Shown piece after piece: positions 55,557 through 63,361 of a DNA stretch of 64,000 nt. Origin of the DNA: Paracoccaceae bacterium (GTDB lineage: Bacteria; Pseudomonadota; Alphaproteobacteria; Rhodobacterales; Rhodobacteraceae). A model generated the notes under the pieces. It worked only from the letters and a program-made list of their open reading frames with translations. It did no database searches and was not told the origin of the DNA. The position numbers were made by a program, and so were the translations under genes. Location: positions 124,001 through 188,000 of the forward strand of contig JACONK010000018.1 of NCBI GenBank assembly GCA_014323795.1, given 5' to 3'. Numbering within the stretch: the stretch's first letter is position 1; every line of letters starts with the position of its first letter.

Positions 55557-55985
55557 GGTCGGGGCGCAGACAGGCGCACCGGGTAAGACCGGGCGCAAGG
55601 GCCTAGCCGGGGGGCCCCGCAGAACCGGTTTAAACCGCCGTTTCAATACCCTTTACGGCCCCTTTAAACGCCCTGACCGGCGGGTTTTGGCATCCCCCGC
55701 GCCGTGCTCACCTTTATGCAAGACCTGATCCCGCACCTGCGCCGCCGGGCCGATGGCCAGGACATTGCTGCAGATGGAGAGGAAACGCCGGCAGGAACGC
55801 ACCTGCGCCGCCGGGCCGATGGCCAGGACATTGCGGGGCTGGCGGTGTATGAGGACGGCCAGGGCTGACCGCAGCCCGGCGTTTCCCCCTATGCCGCACC
55901 GGCAGAACGGGGCCATATCTGATCTTGCCGCTTGGCGCGCTGATCTGATAGGCTGGCTTGGTGGCCCGTGCGGGGAACTGAACAT
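55557..55985. other. Spacer with a palindrome and a small repeat-containing frame
   Basis: The first part holds a 12-bp perfect palindrome CGGTTTAAACCG (55626-55637) followed by TTTAAACGCC and ACCGGCGGGTTTT, reminiscent of the sequence at 36626-36690. A 51-codon frame with an internal duplication is listed separately. No other gene is apparent. Confidence 0.4.
55716..55868 (+). CDS. Possible 50-residue ORF with an internal 66-bp duplication
   Basis: The frame reads MQDLIPHLRRRADGQDIAAD and ends GLAVYEDGQG. A 37-bp block (55732-55768) recurs exactly at 55798-55834; the 66-bp offset keeps the frame and repeats HLRRRADGQDIA. No clear ribosome binding site precedes it. It could be a small gene or a remnant; similarity to known families was not recognised. 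Confidence 0.3.
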   Translation: MQDLIPHLRRRADGQDIAADGEETPAGTHLRRRADGQDIAGLAVYEDGQG

Positions 55986-56225
55986 ATGACAGATTTTGAT
56001 ACGCTTGCGGCCACCGGCACCATTGAGGCTGCCGGCCTGAACCGCGCCTGGGCGGAGGCCATCGCCGAAGGTGCCGCCAGGGCCAGCCGGACTGGTTACG
56101 GCGACCTTGCCACAAAGGCAGACATGGCGGCTGACCTGCGCTGGATGAAACGCATCGGGGCTGTAATCGTCGCCCTGCTGGCGGTCCCGCTTCTGCGTGA
56201 CACGCTGACAGCACTAACGGGATGA
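55986..56225 (+). CDS. Small membrane-anchored helical protein
   Basis: A 79-residue protein: an alpha-helical N-terminal part (FDTLAATGTIEAAGLNRAWA, then EAIAEGAARASR), a KADMAADLRWMK stretch and one C-terminal membrane helix (IGAVIVALLAVPLLRDTL). The layout resembles DUF1640-like coiled-coil membrane proteins found near mobile and defence genes in proteobacteria. It precedes the Dcm gene by about 180 bp. Function unknown. Confidence 0.6.
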   Translation: MTDFDTLAATGTIEAAGLNRAWAEAIAEGAARASRTGYGDLATKADMAADLRWMKRIGAVIVALLAVPLLRDTLTALTG

Positions 56226-56403
56226 CCCCCGCCCGCACAATCGGGCAGGGCGGGGGTATGCGCAACGCCGATTGCCTGACCGCGCTTGATACCCTGATCC
56301 GGGCCCAGGAAAACACCACCGCCCGGCGCAGCCGCCACACTTGATACGGAAAGAATTATGGAATACCGTCGGTGACAGGGAACGGGCACAGGCGCATGGG
56401 CGC

Positions 56404-57543
56404 ATGAATGTACACCGAGGGGCGGAATGTGCGGGGCTGATGGTGCGCACCGGGCACGACGCCGGAAACCATCGTGCGGATTTCAGATTCGTTGACCTGT
56501 TCGCGGGAATTGGCGGCATGCGTTTGCCCTTTGAGGCTATCGGGGGCCAGTGTGTCTTTACCGCCGAATGGAACCGGTTCAGCCGGCAAACCTACGCGGC
56601 CAACTTCCCCGAGCCCGCCGCTGGCGATCATGTCTTTGCGGAAGACGTGCGGCCCTGGGCAGACGCGCCCGAAGCGATCCCGGCCCATGATGTGCTGCTG
56701 GCCGGTTTTCCGTGTCAGCCCTTCTCGATTGCGGGCGTCAGCAAGAAGAACGCCCTTGGCCGCCCACACGGCTTTTTGTGTGCCACGCAAGGGACGCTGT
56801 TCTTCGATTTGGCCCGGATCCTTGACCATCATCGTCCCCCTGCCTTTTTGCTCGAGAATGTAAAAAATCTTCAGTGCCATGATGGCGGCAAGACCTTTGC
56901 CACGATCCTTCGTGTGCTGGAAAATGATCTGGGCTATCGTATATTTCACCGGGTGATCAGCTCGGCACCCTGGGTACCGCAAAAACGGGAACGTATCTTC
57001 ATCGCCGGCTTCAGGGATCACGGCACCGCGTTCGATTTCGACCGGCTTGCCGTGCCAGAGGGGGACGGCCCGACACTTGGGACGATCCTCGATAGCAATG
57101 TTGATCCGAAATACACGCTCACCGAACACCTGTGGACCTACCTGCAGGGCTACCGGGAAAAGCACCGCCGCGCCGGAAACGGGTTCGGGTATGCGCTGTT
57201 CGGGCCCGATGACGTGGCCCGCACCATGTCCGCTAGGTATTACAAGGATGGTGCCGAAATCCTGATCATACAGAAGGGCAACCGCCCGCGCCGCCTGACG
57301 CCGCGCGAATGTGCACGCCTCATGGGGTTCGAGAAACCCGGACAGGCCAGTTGGAAAATCCCTGTCTCCGATACCCAGGCCTATCGACAGTTCGGCAATG
57401 CCGTTGTCGTGCCGGTCGTTAACGCTGTCGCGCAACTCATGCAGCCGCACATTATGGACGCCATGGCCCTGGATGGGCGCAAGATTCCGGAACCCCTTCA
57501 GATGCAACTCTCATTGCCCGAACCGGGCATAGCAGGGGACTGA
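56404..57543 (+). CDS. dcm: Dcm-type DNA cytosine-5 methyltransferase
   Basis: A C5-cytosine methylase protecting the site cut by the nearby EcoRII-like enzyme, predicted CCWGG. Motif I is FRFVDLFAGIGGMRLPFEAI, the catalytic motif IV is LLAGFPCQPFSIAGVSKKN, then FLLENVKNL, PQKRERIFIAGF and the C-terminal YRQFGNAVVVPVVNAV. The start is uncertain: ATG 56404 gives 379 residues, a TTG at 56341 gives 400, and ATG 56440 is also possible; none has a strong ribosome binding site. Its stop overlaps the vsr start (TGATG). Confidence 0.93.
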   Translation: MNVHRGAECAGLMVRTGHDAGNHRADFRFVDLFAGIGGMRLPFEAIGGQCVFTAEWNRFSRQTYAANFPEPAAGDHVFAEDVRPWADAPEAIPAHDVLLAGFPCQPFSIAGVSKKNALGRPHGFLCATQGTLFFDLARILDHHRPPAFLLENVKNLQCHDGGKTFATILRVLENDLGYRIFHRVISSAPWVPQKRERIFIAGFRDHGTAFDFDRLAVPEGDGPTLGTILDSNVDPKYTLTEHLWTYLQGYREKHRRAGNGFGYALFGPDDVARTMSARYYKDGAEILIIQKGNRPRRLTPRECARLMGFEKPGQASWKIPVSDTQAYRQFGNAVVVPVVNAVAQLMQPHIMDAMALDGRKIPEPLQMQLSLPEPGIAGD

Positions 57544-58016
57544 TGCCGGCCGACATCGTGTCCCCCCGCGTCCGCAGCCGGATGATGGCGGGTGTCAAGG
57601 GAATGAACACCAGACCCGAGCTGGCAATCCGATCCGCACTTCACAGGCGCGGGTTCCGGTTCCGGCTGCATCGCAAGAATCTGCCGGGCAAACCGGACCT
57701 TGTATTCCCCGGCAGAAATGCTGTCATCTTCGTTCACGGCTGTTTCTGGCACGGCCACGGCTGTCACCTGTTCCGATGGCCGAAGAGCCGTGAAGGATTC
57801 TGGCGCGAGAAGATCGGAAAGACAATTGAGCGGGATCAGCAGCAGCTTCAGGCCCTTGCCGAGGCGGGCTGGCGCATCGGCACGGTCCGGGAATGCGCCC
57901 TGAAGGGCAAGGCTTGCCTGCCCTTCGACAGCGTTGTTGATCAATGCGCCGTATGGTTAAAATCAGATACAAAGATGCTGGAGGTCAGCGGGGATGAGGC
58001 GCGGGCAGCTGTCTGA
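57543..58016 (+). CDS. vsr: Vsr, very-short-patch mismatch endonuclease
   Basis: Vsr nicks T:G mismatches that arise by deamination of 5-methylcytosine at Dcm sites. The protein is 157 residues with SRMMAGVKGMNTRPELAIR at the start (D/E context), RLHRKNLPGKPDLVFPGRNA, and FVHGCFWHGHGCHLFRWPKS with the zinc-binding cysteine/histidines. It overlaps dcm by one base upstream and the EcoRII-like gene by 23 bp downstream, so the three are one operon. Confidence 0.95.
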   Translation: MPADIVSPRVRSRMMAGVKGMNTRPELAIRSALHRRGFRFRLHRKNLPGKPDLVFPGRNAVIFVHGCFWHGHGCHLFRWPKSREGFWREKIGKTIERDQQQLQALAEAGWRIGTVRECALKGKACLPFDSVVDQCAVWLKSDTKMLEVSGDEARAAV

Positions 58017-59220
58017 CTATTTCGAGGGTGTCGGGGTCAAGCGCCTGTCGGATGTGGATGCCGAACCAAAAAGATCGAACCAGCACGAGATTGGAACAAC
58101 CGCGAAGATGCGCGGCGATTTTCTGGGCGAGACACATAAACAGTCTTTTAAGGCAATCTACGTCTGGCTGGGCGGTGATCAGGAAGGCTTTACCGAGGAA
58201 GGCCAGGCCACACACTACGACGTGCGGATCAACAAGCCCCGTCCCCCCGAATGGCGGCTCTACTATACTTCAAACCCTGTAACGGAGGCCATGAAGGCCG
58301 GGGATACCCTGTTTCTCGCCAGGCATCGGAACGGCGTTCTGTGGTTCATCGTGTCCCCGAAGGAATCGAGCGGCGAGCGGCAGCTTTTCTGGCTGTTCGG
58401 CCTGCAACCCGAAGGCAGATCTTTCGTATCCCGCGAGTTCTCCGACAAGGAACCGGAGCTGGACTTCGCGGCACATTTCATACTGGACGAAATCGGTATC
58501 GGACTCGAGGAGCCGGAGGCCGAAAATTTGGACAGCATCATCGGGGAATTAGGTACTACGTTCCCGAAAACGGCAGAACTCTCCGACCTGGCCCGCCGTA
58601 CCTTGCCCGAGGTTCGCGCCGAGGATAACCCGGACGACGCCCTGATCGCGTGGCTGGACCACGAGGGAGCCCTTTTCCGGCGACTTGAGCGCCACGTGGT
58701 TTCGGAGCGGCTGAAACAGGGCTTTGTGGCGGCAGAAGGCACAGACGTGGAAGGTTTCATCAGATTTTCGCTAAGCGTCCAGAATCGGCGCAAATCGCGT
58801 ATGGGGCATTCACTGGAAAACCACCTGGAGGCTGTTTTCGAGGCGTACGCCATCCGGCACATCCGGGGAGCCGTGACAGAACATAACCACAAGCCCGATT
58901 TTCTCTTTCCCGATCTGGAAACCTATCAGAAGGCTCCAGCTGCAGGCGATCCGCGCCTGACCATGCTGGGCGCCAAATCCACCTGCAAGGACCGCTGGCG
59001 GCAGGTTCTGGCAGAAGCGAAGAAAATCAGCCAAAAACATCTTCTGACGCTGGAACCGGGAATTTCGGAACCGCAAACTGACCAGATGGCAGCGCACGAC
59101 CTTCAGCTCGTGGTTCCTGCAACTATCCATGAGGGCTACACGGATGCACAGCGCAAGTGGCTTTGGTCTGTCAGGGATTTCATTAATGAGGTACGGGAAC
59201 GGCAGGAACGGGAGAGATGA
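57994..59220 (+). CDS. EcoRII-type restriction endonuclease
   Basis: A 408-residue type IIE enzyme. The N-terminal B3-like effector domain spans about 1-170 (FKAIYVWLGGDQEGFTEEGQ and HYDVRINKPRPP). The C-terminal catalytic domain (about 255-400) closely follows EcoRII: RRKSRMGHSLENHLEAVFEA, HNHKPDFLFPDLETYQKAP, TMLGAKSTCKDRWRQVLAEA and LLTLEPGISEPQTDQM. EcoRII cuts before CCWGG and needs two sites; the same specificity is expected here, consistent with the upstream Dcm. The methylase-Vsr-endonuclease operon appears complete and intact. Confidence 0.92.
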   Translation: MRRGQLSDYFEGVGVKRLSDVDAEPKRSNQHEIGTTAKMRGDFLGETHKQSFKAIYVWLGGDQEGFTEEGQATHYDVRINKPRPPEWRLYYTSNPVTEAMKAGDTLFLARHRNGVLWFIVSPKESSGERQLFWLFGLQPEGRSFVSREFSDKEPELDFAAHFILDEIGIGLEEPEAENLDSIIGELGTTFPKTAELSDLARRTLPEVRAEDNPDDALIAWLDHEGALFRRLERHVVSERLKQGFVAAEGTDVEGFIRFSLSVQNRRKSRMGHSLENHLEAVFEAYAIRHIRGAVTEHNHKPDFLFPDLETYQKAPAAGDPRLTMLGAKSTCKDRWRQVLAEAKKISQKHLLTLEPGISEPQTDQMAAHDLQLVVPATIHEGYTDAQRKWLWSVRDFINEVRERQERER

Positions 59221-59333
59221 TTGTCGTGTGCCGTAACCTTGTGTTCATATGGCTGGGGCGTATCATGCTGCTTGTGCACGGCACGATGCAGCAGCTGTTC
59301 CCCACCCCCTGACCCGCCGGAAAGGACCGCCCC

Positions 59334-59915
59334 ATGCCAACCGCCGCACGCACAGCCCGACCCGGCGCACCCGGCTATCAGGATGTGCTGGACGCACCCC
59401 CCCACATGGTGGCACAGATCATAGAAGGAACACTGCACACCCAACCCCGCCCCGCGCCACCCCACGCCCTGGCAAGCTCAGGCCTGGGGTACGAAGTCAC
59501 CGGCCCGTTTGGCAGGGGTATCGGTGGCCCCGGCGGCTGGTGGATCCTGGATGAGCCCGAACTTCACCTCGGCGCAGACATTCTTGTGCCAGACCTCGCC
59601 GGATGGCGCAGAAAAAACATGCCACGCTTCCCCAAAACCGCCTTCTTCACAACCCCGCCGGATTGGGTGTGCGAGGTGCTGTCGCCGGCCACAAAACACA
59701 TCGACCTCGGCCCCAAACGCGACATCTATGCCCGCGAAGGCGTCAGCCACATCTGGTTCCTCGACCCCGACGCCCGCACCCTGGATGCCTTTCGCCTGCA
59801 CACCCGCCAATGGCACCCCATCGCCGCCCTGGCAGGGGAGGCAGACGTCTCCGTCCCGCCGTTTCAGGCCATCAGCTTCACCCTCGCAGACCTCTGGATC
59901 CCGGAACCCGATTGA
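59334..59915 (+). CDS. Uma2-family (DUF820) putative endonuclease
   Basis: A 193-residue protein with the PD-(D/E)xK fold of the Uma2 family: YQDVLDAPPHMVAQIIEGTL at the start, ILVPDLAGWRRKNMPRFPK (with the D-x-x-G/W core), WVCEVLSPATKHIDLGPKRD, then REGVSHIWFLDPDARTLD. These are common in mobile DNA, and their roles are unclear. It lies 114 bp after the EcoRII-like gene. Confidence 0.88.
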   Translation: MPTAARTARPGAPGYQDVLDAPPHMVAQIIEGTLHTQPRPAPPHALASSGLGYEVTGPFGRGIGGPGGWWILDEPELHLGADILVPDLAGWRRKNMPRFPKTAFFTTPPDWVCEVLSPATKHIDLGPKRDIYAREGVSHIWFLDPDARTLDAFRLHTRQWHPIAALAGEADVSVPPFQAISFTLADLWIPEPD

Positions 59916-60053
59916 ACCGAAAGGACCGCCCCGATGCCAGCCGCCGCCCGCCCCCGGTCGCTAGGGCAGGGTGCGGCCCGCATCCGATGAAGTTTCGCCG
60001 CAAAACCGAATTCCGCGCCGATTTCAGCATCGGACAATCCCGCTTTACCCGCC

Positions 60054-60516
60054 GTTCAGCAGGATGGCAACATCGACACCGTCATCGGCCTGCCGCCCGG
60101 GCTGTTCTGTTCCACGGGCATGTCGGTCTGCATTCCGGTTCTTAAGAAATGCAAGCGGACCGATGATGTGCTGTTCATCAACGCCGCCGAACTTTATCAG
60201 CCGGGCAAACGCCGGAATACCCTGCTGCCCGAACATATCGACAGGATCATCCCCACCTACCGGCACCGGACCGCAGAAGACAGGTTTTCCCGCCTGGCCA
60301 CCCTGGATGAAATCGCCGGTGAACAGGACTTCAACCTCAACATCCCGCGCTACGTCGGCACCGCCCTGCCGGAACAACCGGTTGATCTGTCACGCCGTTC
60401 ACCAGGATCTTTCCGCCCGGCGGAACCAGGCCCGGGATGCGGCCAGGCGGCATAACCGCGCCCTTGTTACCTTGGGCCTGCCGCCGCTGCCGTTCCATCC
60501 GGACCACCCGGATTAA
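60054..60516 (+). pseudogene. hsdM: C-terminal remnant of HsdM (type I methylase subunit)
   Basis: The remaining part matches HsdM: GNIDTVIGLPPGLFCSTGMS, then VLKKCKRTDDVLFINAAE, RRNTLLPEHIDRIIPTYRHR and DFNLNIPRYVGTALPE. Near 60390 a frameshift leads into DLSARRNQARDAARRHNRAL and GLPPLP, the HsdM tail. The whole N-terminal SAM-binding part (NPPFG motif region) is absent. No HsdR or HsdS is present, so the type I system is lost. Confidence 0.85.
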
Positions 60517-60862
60517 CCCCGGCACACGGGCGGGCGACACCTTCCGGCTTAATTCCGCACAGTATGATGGCGTAGCCTGCTATAGTAATGCGCTGACAAG
60601 CCGCGGTTAATCCCGGCCAGTCTTCCGAACGCCCCCGAACGACTTTCGTTCAGCAATCCGTGCGCCCCAAATCCTTGCCAGCGGCGGCGGGCAGCAGATC
60701 CCGGCCATTCGGTCCCGCCCATGCTGAATTTACGGCCACCTGACCAGCGCGACACCGCTGGCACCGCCGCAACGCATGCATAAATGCGGGTCTGTTTAAT
60801 ATCATTAAATTCTAAATGACATCAGGAAATACCACAATTCATACCACACAAGTCTAACGATT
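60517..60862. other. Gap between HsdM remnant and the three-gene operon
   Basis: About 345 bp without a recognisable gene. Composition changes from GC-rich to AT-rich near 60780, marking the entry into the AT-richer block 60780-63120. Confidence 0.4.
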
Positions 60863-61438
60863 TCAGGCTCGGTGCATCCTTTCAACCAAGTAATGTAGCC
60901 CTAAGAGCGTTACCACCAGTAGGCTGGATATCATCCATGTGTAGGCGACCCAAACGCAGGCTCCCGCAAAGGCCCCTAGGTCATCAACCCACATACCACC
61001 AGACGAGTTAACGCTTATATGGGCTAACCAAACGCCGAAGATGTAAATTACAATTGATAAAGTCGCACAGTAGCCGAACAAAACGGCCAAGAAGCGCCTG
61101 CGAGTTAATTTCTCCTTGATCTCTTGATATCCGCGAACGGTCGTAAGCGTCGGCGCTCGCCCCTTCATCACCTGATCTAGATTCTCGTTGGTAAAGCTCG
61201 AAACGGCTGCCAGCGCGGCGATGTAAAAGCCGACCAGGATGCCCATCAGGGAATTGATGTCGCCGACCAGCATTGAGGTATCGTAACTGAGCCACACGCT
61301 TCCAATACAATGAAAGCCAACGAACACAATTACAGAAAGGACCGTTGGATAAATCCACTGATACCAAAAGATATCCACGCTCCTCAACCTGAGGAACGAG
61401 AAGACGGTGAAGACTTTTATATGCTTCCGAAGAGCCAT
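60863..61438 (-). CDS. Four-helix membrane protein of unknown function (third gene of operon)
   Basis: A 191-residue protein with about four membrane segments (YPTVLSVIVFVGFHCIG, INSLMGILVGFYIAALAAV, FLAVLFGYCATLSIVIYIFG, CVWVAYTWMISSLLVVTLLG). The start is 1 bp after the stop of the 61440-62408 gene, so the two are translationally coupled. The fold pattern (N-terminal pair, cytoplasmic loop with EKLTRRRFLA, C-terminal pair) resembles membrane effectors of some anti-phage systems, but no family is recognised. AT-richer than its surroundings, consistent with horizontal transfer. Confidence 0.7.
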   Translation of the reverse strand: MALRKHIKVFTVFSFLRLRSVDIFWYQWIYPTVLSVIVFVGFHCIGSVWLSYDTSMLVGDINSLMGILVGFYIAALAAVSSFTNENLDQVMKGRAPTLTTVRGYQEIKEKLTRRRFLAVLFGYCATLSIVIYIFGVWLAHISVNSSGGMWVDDLGAFAGACVWVAYTWMISSLLVVTLLGLHYLVERMHRA

Positions 61439-61439
61439 T

Positions 61440-62408
61440 TCAATCGCCTACGTTTGCGGCTACTTCCAGCATCTTCCGGATCATGTCATCGCGAAATGCT
61501 TCATAGCGCTGCGAGAGCGGCGGATCGAAGCCGGTGACGATCTCGTTTTGAACAAAAGCCTGCTCTAAAATTTCTTCGCTGTCGAAACTCACTTCGGTAC
61601 GCTTAATCTGGCCGTTTGCAGCCTTAATCCTCACAAACATCTGCGTACCATCAGCTCCACCTCGAAAGTCCTTGAATAAGAAGTTCAGTACCCTCCGGAA
61701 AGACGACATAGCTTGATCTTCTGACACCTTTCTCTTTACCTCGAAGCGTGCTTCATGGACGATCTCCTGAACTATCGGGTCTTCATCCAATCCATCTTCA
61801 TAGTTTTTTTCGTGGCCGACCAACTCTATGTCTTGCAGAACACTGGTCTGCAATGCTTCGCGGATCGTCTGAGATTGGTGTCCTAGCACATCAAGATATG
61901 GCCGGAACGTCTTTGGCTGGCCATCATCGTCATTGACCGTCTTCTGGCAGTTGGCATGGTTGCATGCCCATGTGAAATGATCCTTGATGGACGACAAATA
62001 GATGCCGGGAACTTTCTCTATTAGGGTCAAATAGCGTCCAGCAGCGTCTGGTGCCTTTCTGATAAGGATGTGGGAGGCGTAGTGGCTTCCCTCCTCGTCT
62101 TCCTTCTCAATGTCGCGGGTCGTCATATTTTCAAAGTGCAGAAGAGACATGCCAGTGACGTTCCGGTCGCCAGCCTGAAGGATAAGCCGATGATATTGAT
62201 CGTCCTCGGCCAAATCAGCACACCACATCAGGCGGCTATCCTTGCTGTAACGTCTATGGATGTCGTTGCGGGCGATGCGGTCTGACAAGGCGCCTATGAG
62301 GTCTTGCAGGAAGAAATTCGGGGCGTAACGTGGTGCGTTCTTTCTATTGCGGAGGCGGAGGGCGAGTTTGCCCACTGCGATCCAGCGATGATTGGAGGGT
62401 AATGCCAT
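61440..62408 (-). CDS. Cytoplasmic protein of unknown function (second gene of operon)
   Basis: A 322-residue soluble, charged protein. It starts MALPSNHRWIAVGKLALRLR and contains FLQDLIGALSDRIARNDIHR, SHYASHILIRKAP, HFTWACNHANCQKTVNDDD (two Cys with His) and VQEIVHEARFEVKRKVSED. No catalytic signature is clear to me. It lies between a predicted membrane-anchored coiled-coil protein and a four-helix membrane protein on one strand. The layout suggests a defence or stress system. Unknown function. Confidence 0.7.
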   Translation of the reverse strand: MALPSNHRWIAVGKLALRLRNRKNAPRYAPNFFLQDLIGALSDRIARNDIHRRYSKDSRLMWCADLAEDDQYHRLILQAGDRNVTGMSLLHFENMTTRDIEKEDEEGSHYASHILIRKAPDAAGRYLTLIEKVPGIYLSSIKDHFTWACNHANCQKTVNDDDGQPKTFRPYLDVLGHQSQTIREALQTSVLQDIELVGHEKNYEDGLDEDPIVQEIVHEARFEVKRKVSEDQAMSSFRRVLNFLFKDFRGGADGTQMFVRIKAANGQIKRTEVSFDSEEILEQAFVQNEIVTGFDPPLSQRYEAFRDDMIRKMLEVAANVGD

Positions 62409-62447
62409 AAATTTACTTTCTAAATCATCGTGACCTGCGGTCAGAAG

Positions 62448-62954
62448 TTAGTAGGGAATTCTATACAGGCAATTTTTATCCCAACAAACCGATCCACGAA
62501 AATAATCCAACCGCGCCTGCTCCAACCATGCGTGCTGAGCGGCAAGCTCTTCTTGTTCTCTTCTGACCCGTTCTTCCCCCCTTGCTCGCTCTTCAGCAGC
62601 CAGGAAGCTTTGCCGTTCGGCCTCCTCCTCCTCAGCTTCGCGAACTGCAATATCTGCCTCAGCTTGTTGTATATGCTCCGCCAGATCTGCAAATAAATCA
62701 GTGGAGGGCTCACCCTCTGTATCACGAAAGAATGCGATCTGATCTTTGAATTGCTTTAGTTCGTTGAGACGTCTGCATGGGTCGTCTTTTGTCACGTTGA
62801 GGATTCCTGAAATTCGATCCTGATAACTTACTCTTTTATCGTCTACCCACAGCCGAAGGAGCTTGTCGGGCTTCAACACTGCATATGTGCTGATGGCACC
62901 AAATGCGATGCTTGTGACTAAGCTCAAAATTCCAACGGTTCTTTCATTCATCAA
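62448..62954 (-). CDS. Membrane-anchored coiled-coil protein (first gene of operon)
   Basis: A 168-residue protein with an N-terminal membrane helix (VGILSLVTSIAFGAISTYAV) and a long charged coiled coil at about 85-145 (AEADIAVREAEEEEAERQSF and EERARGEERVRREQEELAA). The C-terminus WDKNCLYRIPY has one Cys, and another Cys lies just before. It is 39 bp upstream of the 62408 start and heads the minus-strand operon. No family recognised. Confidence 0.65.
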   Translation of the reverse strand: MMNERTVGILSLVTSIAFGAISTYAVLKPDKLLRLWVDDKRVSYQDRISGILNVTKDDPCRRLNELKQFKDQIAFFRDTEGEPSTDLFADLAEHIQQAEADIAVREAEEEEAERQSFLAAEERARGEERVRREQEELAAQHAWLEQARLDYFRGSVCWDKNCLYRIPY

Positions 62955-63074
62955 TCAATCTTCAAACTTGGTAATCCAATGAAGAGCCAATTTTATACCG
63001 CACTTTATACCACGCGATGAGCATGACGTAGACCAATCGAAACTCAAGTGCAAAACTAAAATATCCTTATTTTA

Positions 63075-63091
63075 CATGATTATGAATCATG
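63075..63091. promoter_or_regulatory. Perfect palindrome CATGATT-ATG-AATCATG
   Basis: A 7-bp inverted repeat with a 3-bp centre in the AT-rich spacer between tRNA-Ser and the three-gene operon, about 120 bp before the operon's first ATG. It could be an operator for that operon. A direct repeat of GGTATAAA (on the operon's strand, near 62985-63010) lies downstream and may be promoter-related. Confidence 0.4.
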
Positions 63092-63127
63092 TCTCATAGG
63101 GTGGGATGGTCTACAATAAACAGTGGG

Positions 63128-63219
63128 TGGCGGAGACGAAGGGATTCGAACCCTCGAGACGGTTCAACCCGCCTACTCCCTTAGCAGGGGAGCGCCTTCA
63201 GCCACTCGGCCACGTCTCC
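63128..63219 (-). tRNA. tRNA-Ser (anticodon GCU)
   Basis: A 92-nt class II tRNA with encoded CCA. The acceptor stem GGAGACG (from 63219) pairs with CGTCTCC next to the G discriminator and CCA at 63128. The D-arm is GGCCGAGTGG, the anticodon loop CTGCTAA sits in a CCC(C)/GGG(G) stem, the long variable arm is present, and the T-arm is GGGTTCGAATCCC. The GCU anticodon reads AGC/AGU codons. It borders the AT-rich accessory operon, a usual integration point for islands, although no integrase or duplicate 3' end was found. Confidence 0.97.
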
Positions 63220-63361
63220 GCCTGCCTGTTTATGGCGCACACACCGCCGCCACAAGCGAAAACCGCAGGGCATCCGCCACACCGACGCGCCAGCCACACC
63301 CCCCGTGCAGCCGCTGTGGCGCGAACAGTCACACCTGTTCAAAACAAGCCCGAAACCACAA

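Noticed and set aside
60780-63219. Prophage or integrative element with integrase at tRNA-Ser
   Set aside because: No integrase, structural phage gene or repeat of the tRNA 3' end was found in the window; the element's other end may lie outside it or be lost.
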